Shown: piece by piece, positions 57,286 to 64,000 of the stretch
Layout of the letters: each line of letters starts with the position of its first letter
How positions within the stretch are numbered: the stretch's first letter is position 1
Assembly (NCBI GenBank): GCA_005656395.1
Contig: SRSI01000048.1
Coordinates: forward strand, 1,488,001 to 1,552,000
Length of the DNA: 64,000 nt
Source: Strongyloides papillosus
Lineage: Eukaryota > Nematoda > Chromadorea > Rhabditida > Strongyloididae
Direction of reading: 5' to 3'
Notes under the pieces: generated by a model
The model's database searches: none
What the model saw: the letters and a program-made list of their open reading frames with translations, nothing else
Told to the model about the DNA's origin: nothing
Program-made: the position numbers and the translations under genes

Positions 57286-60200
57286 CATAAAAAGGAAATA
57301 AATTTTGAGCTAAAACTAAAGTTTAAAGATGCTTGTGTGATTGAGGAAAAATACTTTAAATGAATTTATTATTTTATTGTAAAAGTATTTTGGAGGATAT
57401 ATATTTGTACTTAGTACTTTTGGATTTGACAATCAAAAATTTATTACCAAATTGATTTTTGTAGAGTATTGGAGTTTAACAAAAAAAAGAAAAGAAAGAA
57501 GACACACAGATAGGAGAACAGTTAATTGAGATAATTTTAAAATATTTCCTATTATTATTTCTTTTTTTTGAGAATGAAAACAATGAGTATAAATCATTCC
57601 TTTAGATATACTTATATACGAATTTTAATCAAGTTTTTTTGCCATTAATAATTTTAAGTTAAAACAATAAATTTTCCACATACTATGCTTTTAAAATAAT
57701 GATGTGTTCGTGAGTAGAGTATCTATCTCTCCCTATGTCTCCTATAAAATATCATCTTGTACATTTCTAATTTTGGAAACCATCAACTATGATTTGTCTT
57801 TCTACAATTATATACTTTATAATTATCTACATAACCACATGTCATATTTCCTTACTTCTTCATAAACACAAAATTTTTTTTGGCTCCGACCTTAAAAATA
57901 TATTTATGTATATTGAAGAAGTATTATACTTAATTTAAAAGACAACTGATATAAAACATCTTTCTTCGATGTTAAAAAAAATATAAATTATTTTCAGATA
58001 TCTTCCGATATTTTGTTTAAATATTTATTGAAATAAAGGAAAAAAAATAAATATATATGTATTTTATGTTATAGATAATCATGTGTTAACTGTATTAGAC
58101 ATTTAAACGACATATTTTATTTTATATATATTTCATGCTCTCTCAATTAACACATTTTTAATACCATACATGAACATCTTATGTCAAAGACCATTTTATT
58201 CTGTCAACCATTAGATTACTGTAAATAGATATATAGACTTCTTACAATCCAATAAATATTAACTAAAATATTTTAGTTAAAAAAAATATATAGAAATATC
58301 ACGAATACAAGTATACGTATATATCATATTTTATCAAACATTTATCAAAATTAAAACAATTAACAATTTAAAGTTAAATGATGATATACCTTATGTTTTA
58401 ATTGATTACACAACATACCTGGCAGCTAAAAATTTTTTAGATATATACACATATCAGTGAAGTTTGTATGTAAAAGTTAATGATGATAATGATGGTGTAT
58501 TATCAAAAGAAAAGAAAAAAATGGTCCTCTCAAGAATGTGCTGTTATAAATCAAAAATACTGAAAATTTTGTTTTAATGGTATCAAAAATGATATATTGA
58601 TTTGGTGTGGAGGAAGATGTTTTTCGGAGACTGATTAATTAATGTGGTGGTTTAGGTGAAGGATATGAAAAATAGATGGAGAAAAAAAAACAATCATTTT
58701 TTATTTATTTATTAAAAGGTAAAAATACGTTCCCTGAGATGACATAATAAATTTGAAAATATTTTATCATATTTCATGCTAACACATTAATTTTTAATAA
58801 CAAAAATATCTCAAAATAAATTAAAATCATCACAGTACCATTGCTACTGGAATCTCCGCTTTTTGTTATAAATAATCAAAGAACAATAAAAAAATATATC
58901 TGGATTCTGTAAGTTACCATAAAATAATATTCATGCCAATATAATATTAAAGAAAATCAATTTTTTGAAATACAACTGTTATAACATGAAAAATATAAAA
59001 GACACCCCAAAGCAATAATTTTTACCAATAACAGATGGATGATTTTTCAAAAGAAAAATTTAAAATTATTTCTAACCTAAAAATTACAAAGAAAGTAAAT
59101 TAAATATTATGATTAATGTTTAATTTTTTATATTTTAAAATATCTATTTGTCGTTAGTTGTTTTATTAAACTTTTTTTAAAATAATAGATTGTTGTGATA
59201 ATAATTCGGTTATGCATATATAATTTAAAAAAGAACATCTTTTCGGTTTACTCCTTTTAATCATTATCATCAACATTATCATATATTCAACAAGTTGTAG
59301 CTTATCAAAATTAGTTTGAAAATAATTAATGTTTTTGTTAATTGTAAAGATTAAGGTATAAATCATATTTATCTAAGTTTCGTCTTTGTAATTCAAATAC
59401 CATTTTCCGACTACTTTCTTATCAGGATCTTGTAAAAAGAATTGTTTTTATTGTTAGATTTTTGATAAAAAGGTTATTATCATATATACAGTTATAAGAA
59501 AAGTTTTGACAAAAGAATGTTTATGGTAACAATGAGAACATATTGACTTTATATGGCGGTACCCTTTATAAAAAGGCAAAACTGGTGTAATAAAAATAAT
59601 AATATGAATGGATGTAATTGTTAATGATGGGTTACAAATCATTTTTAAGCTTGATTAAAGGATAAAGATGCTAATTAGGTATCATATACCATTACCATTT
59701 ATGCATTAATTCATATTCTCCATTCCTAATCATTTTAATGTTATTTTAATACTTACTAAATGAAGGAAGTTATAAAATAAAATTATAATTAAAAAAGTAA
59801 AAATAGAATTGTATTTATTATTGCCCTTTAATATTATTAAATTTCTACCACCCTATCTACCTTCTTCTTTAAAATAATTTATTGCTTGTGTAATATTTTA
59901 CTGATAGTATAAATTATAAATAAGTTAAGATAAAAGAGTGGAAAAGAAAAATACTATGTCTATGTATATATAACTTCATTTTCAATAACTCTTCTATTAT
60001 CATTTTCATAAAATAAAAAGTCACGCCTTCAATTTAGAGTTTATTTCTATTTAGTAAAACTATCTTCATAACAGTTTTATATCTATTATCAATTTTTTTA
60101 AGTAATTTTGTAGGATATTCTTTATATTTTAATACAACATGCAAAAAAATATGTCCTTCCCCTGTAGGTTCTCATTATGTAATATTTTAACAAAAAGTAT

Positions 60201-63200
60201 ATAAATATGAAAAAATGATTTATTTAAATTATACATGATCTTCAATGCTTCCTTAATCTTATTATTATCTTTGTCTTGTCTATATTACGAAGTACAATAA
60301 ATAACTACTTTTCGGTGACATCAAAGCATGCTCCAGATTACAATTCAAAATTTATTGTCTTTTACCCTTTTATCTCCTACATATATTCTTTTTTAAAAAT
60401 TTTCTAAAATAACATTTCTACAAAGATATACATATATATAAATATAAACATATATATTAGCTATATCTAATCTTCTAATAGTTTGTAGGAGAATGTTTGT
60501 GTATGTAAAAAAAATATAGAAAATAGAAATAATTCTTATCATTATGCCATTTATTTGTACATTCAATTATAAGTAAAGTTAATGAGGTCAAAATTATATT
60601 AATGTTACTAAGATAAATAGGAATATTCCCTTTTTTAAGAATGATAATATTTTAAAATTATAACTTTATCTTATATCTAATAATTTCCATATATATATTT
60701 TATAATCATTCAATTAGATATTGTTTACAATAAATAATAATTGATCAAATAGTTGATTTTTTTATAAAAAGTAGCAATCAAAATAAAATCATTTGGAGGT
60801 AGTCGCCATGTTTTTTGATTTATAATTCAATATTTTATTATTTGTTAAGATTCATTTAAGAATAAGACAAATTTTGTTGATTTTGCGTTAATTAATTTAT
60901 ACTTAACAATGGATAGTGAAAGTTTTAGATTGAAGGTCTTTGTTAGGCTTTTGATTATGACAAAATATAGTACTATAAAAATTTAACTTTATTGTCAATA
61001 TTTTAAATTAAAATAAGATATATAGAGGAGCTGTTTAAAATAATAATGGGAAAAAAGATTTTTTTTAATAATTATTGTCTTATAACTTATTAATTAATTT
61101 TTAAAATATTTTCTTTGGCGCTAGCATTTTTAAAAGTACACCACTTCAAAGGGTATTTCAAAAATCTGTCATTCTTTCATAGCCCCTGTAAATCAACAAC
61201 AACTTTTAAACTTTTTTGTATCTTATTATTAAGTTATACATATATCTACCAACTGTTATCATAAACCTTTCGGCAATCAATGCTCTTAAACTCAAACAAA
61301 AGCTCCATAAATTCATCATTACAAAATTTATACCTCTAATATCTCCTACAAAAGTACCTTCCTATTATTATTAAGGATATCTTTTTAACAAATTTATAAT
61401 ACAACCTTTATTTTTTAATATTAATATTAAAACATCTTATAATAATTTCTACTACTCCTTTTACTCCTATTATTTTCATAGAAAGTTTATCTGAACCTGT
61501 CAACAAACACATCAAAATGATGATAAAATAATTGTTCTTTTATAGGATAAGATTTATTTATATAAAAATAACATCTCCATTTAAACTATTATATTTTAAC
61601 AAAAGCAATAAATTTTAAAGCTTTTAAATATTAAAAAAAAACAAATAAATAAAACGATATACTATTATAAACATAGATTATTGTTTTATATTAAATATAA
61701 ATTTTCCCCCTTAAGCAACTGATATTTTAGGAAATAAAAAAAAAATTTTCTACCAATCAAAAAGAATATATTTTTTCTTTAACAATACTATTATAAAATA
61801 TTGAAATATTTATATATATGAGAAATAAGGGAGTACACGTATTTGTAAATCATTTCATGCTGTGTTTCAAAGTATATTATACTATGGAAGTGTAATGATG
61901 AAGACAAGGCATGTTCTATAGATGACACTTTTAGGTGAAGGCTATCAAATATTGGCTATATTCACAAATATCTTCATATTAATAAATGAATTTATTTTTG
62001 TATTCTTAATTTAATCCATACCCCTTTTCATTATCCACTTTTTAAGGGTAACTTTGAAAATGAGTAATGAATACACTACTCATGACAATATAAAAATTTT
62101 AAAAATTCAATTTTATTGCCTAGTTTTATTACCTATTTTCTAAAACAATTTTTTCATAATTATCTTCCTCAAAAATCATATCAATCCAACTGCCTCCAGA
62201 TGGATCTAATAACACATTAACATAAATACGGCTTCACATTTTCCATAGATACCAAATATCTTCAAAAATCCTCACCAATTTTCTTAATACCATCAATCAT
62301 TTCCTTTTTTTAATTTTTAAAATGTGTCTATAAAAACAATTCCTAATTATATCCTTTATATCATTTTTAACAATTAATATTTCCATCATTTTGATTAATA
62401 TATACGGATAATAGCCGTTAGCCAATAAAATGACAGTAAGGTTAGGAGGACTTCCTATAACACCGCCTTCTTTAAAAATATAATAGAAAGATGGGTGTAA
62501 TGAATATATATATAAAAGCAAATGGGTATTAATAATAAGATGTATGAATAGGTATTATTAGTTGTTATATTTTTATAAAATTATTTTATAGTAATAATTC
62601 AATTAATGTTAAGATCATTACTTTTTATAGTCAATTTTTATTACTTCCTTTAATAAATTTTTACTTATACCTATAAATTTTTTTTTCAAACTTGATATAG
62701 GGTAAAGAATTTTATATTATGATCATTTTTTATTTTTTTGCTTCTGTGTGTGTCTCTCTCATCATAGATAAGGTTAAGAAGATGGTAAATTAGCATATTA
62801 TTGTAGTATTATTGTTATGATAACAAAGGACCAAACCTTTTACCACTTCATCATCTCTTCATGACAATACTCTCTTAACATAATCACATACTTCTTTCCA
62901 TATTTTTCTATGCACCAATTTTTCTTTTCTAAACTAACAGCACTTCCAAGCATCATCTTCAAAAATATATATTATATATATATTTCTTCAACCCAGCCTA
63001 TCTCTTTTATATTTTAAACTAATATTTTCCCAAAAACCAAAACGACACATTTTTAACTTTTGATTATAAATAATGTCTTCTTTATTTTCCTCCTAACTTA
63101 CAAGACCTAAGATAATATATGCTTAATCTTATCTTCACACTCCTATTTAACTTTAAAGTATTTTGTTTATATTTTTTATCAACCCCATCAAGATACTTTA

Positions 63201-64000
63201 AATTACATTGTTTTGTTTTTTTTCTTAACATACTTTGACATAACAAATATTTGTAAATAATATTTATTATATTAAATTTAATAGTTCATTTAAAGGTTAA
63301 ATCATAAACTAAATTTTAAGATAATATTAAATATAATATCAATGTTTAGGATATGTATATATGTATCACTATTAATCTAGTAAGTAAGATAAGAAAACTA
63401 TTTTTATTATGATAAATGACATCGTATATTTTAGCAAAGGATTGCTAATGTGGTTAGATTAATTTTAGTATAAATATAAAAATGATTTGTTAATGTTAAC
63501 TAACATAAAATAATAGTCGTAATTAATTTATTGTATTAAAAATAATTTTTAAAGTTCTAAAATATTATTATTCTTTGGGAATAAAAACTTTTTTTAAAAA
63601 ACAAGGAAATTAATGATAACACATTATATTAGATGGAACATTTTAATGTTTTAATAAATTTTAATTATCTCAACTGAGTCATTAATCTTAACATAAAGTA
63701 TCTTTAAAAAATAATATTAAAAAAAACCTAATATTGGTTTTAATTAATCCTTCAATCACCAAGTACATCTAAAATTTTGTTCTATCTTCCAATTATTGTG
63801 GTCCTCTATCATTAATCAAACCGCAAAAAAATATATATATTATTTTCATCTATTTTTATTCTGAGTAGAGAAAGGATAGATACAATTAATGATAATATAA
63901 TGATGTTCGTGGTTTAATATTATAGATGTTTTATATAATTAAAGACAAAATATATTTATAATATAAAGGTGTTTCTTTTTAATAAAATGAAAATGTTTCC

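Larger units (their letters stand above)
46510..64000. other. 17.5-kb gene-free region upstream of the Hox gene
   Basis: No frame above about 100 codons, none with coding character or splice-joined homology, and no tRNA or hairpin RNA that I can defend. The sequence is very AT-rich with scattered islands of higher complexity (near 48.48, 49.73, 51.29, 56.63, 57.27 and 59.55 kb). In a genome this compact such a gap beside a Hox gene is best read as regulatory DNA (inference). Confidence 0.65.

Noticed and set aside
60796..60813. GAGGTAG let-7-like seed
   Set aside because: The surrounding bases do not fold into a microRNA precursor with a matching star strand and the rest of the mature sequence differs.
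46510..64000. Search for a mir-10/mir-57-type microRNA or another Hox homeobox exon
   Set aside because: No TACCCTGTAGATC-like string on either strand and no WFQNRR-type coding stretch was found by eye.

Overview
The window is nuclear DNA from a compact, extremely AT-rich animal genome. It is most likely a clade IV nematode of the Strongyloides type (inference). The grounds are introns often only 40-90 bases long with GTAAGT/TTTTCAG-like borders, pyrimidine-AG trans-splice-like sites just before several ATGs, gene clusters about 100 bases apart on one strand as in nematode operons, and proteins that match Caenorhabditis families best (PAL-1, EGL-5, RSR-2). I found no tRNA, CRISPR array, plasmid or phage feature, and no intact transposase.

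Layout, left to right. (1) 1-3.2 kb: the 3' end of an unrecognised gene, the first exon of GPI transamidase PIGK on the other strand, and the divergent DEAH helicase ddx-15. (2) 3.9-6.1 kb: pal-1/caudal, whose homeodomain is split by a 1.2-kb intron, with 2.6 kb of non-coding DNA upstream. (3) 8.7-15.1 kb: ARL6/BBS3, the KEOPS kinase TP53RK/BUD32, an INPP4-type phosphatase and an F-box protein. (4) 15.5-26.9 kb: an orphan type I membrane protein, PAXBP1/GCFC, a doubtful small ORF, the spliceosome protein rsr-2/SRRM2, an SLC6 transporter, a basic orphan protein and a BTB-BACK-Kelch gene. (5) 27-31.3 kb: a tail-anchored protein, two tandem GNAT-like acyltransferases and an orphan gene. (6) 31.4-38 kb: diverged repeats, a second copy of the orphan membrane protein, and a U3 snoRNA gene at about 37.12-37.33 kb, recognised from its boxes A, B and C and a long stem. 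(7) 38.4-43.4 kb: a repeat-rich protein ending in a CaaX box, a likely three-gene operon (RTRAF-like, AK6, MRPL53) and a coiled-coil protein. (8) 43.9-46.5 kb: a five-exon posterior Hox gene, egl-5-like. (9) 46.5-64 kb: 17.5 kb without any supportable gene, probably Hox regulatory DNA.

Themes. Housekeeping genes for RNA processing and ribosome production cluster here: ddx-15, rsr-2, PAXBP1, U3 snoRNA, AK6, MRPL53 and the RTRAF-like gene. The ParaHox gene pal-1 and a posterior Hox gene lie 40 kb apart. Several reading frames (ARL6, SLC6 twice, the second orphan membrane protein, the orphan at 29.8 kb) are broken by one-base shifts, mostly at A/T runs. That pattern suggests assembly indels rather than many pseudogenes. 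The in-frame TAA in the Kelch gene is of a different kind.
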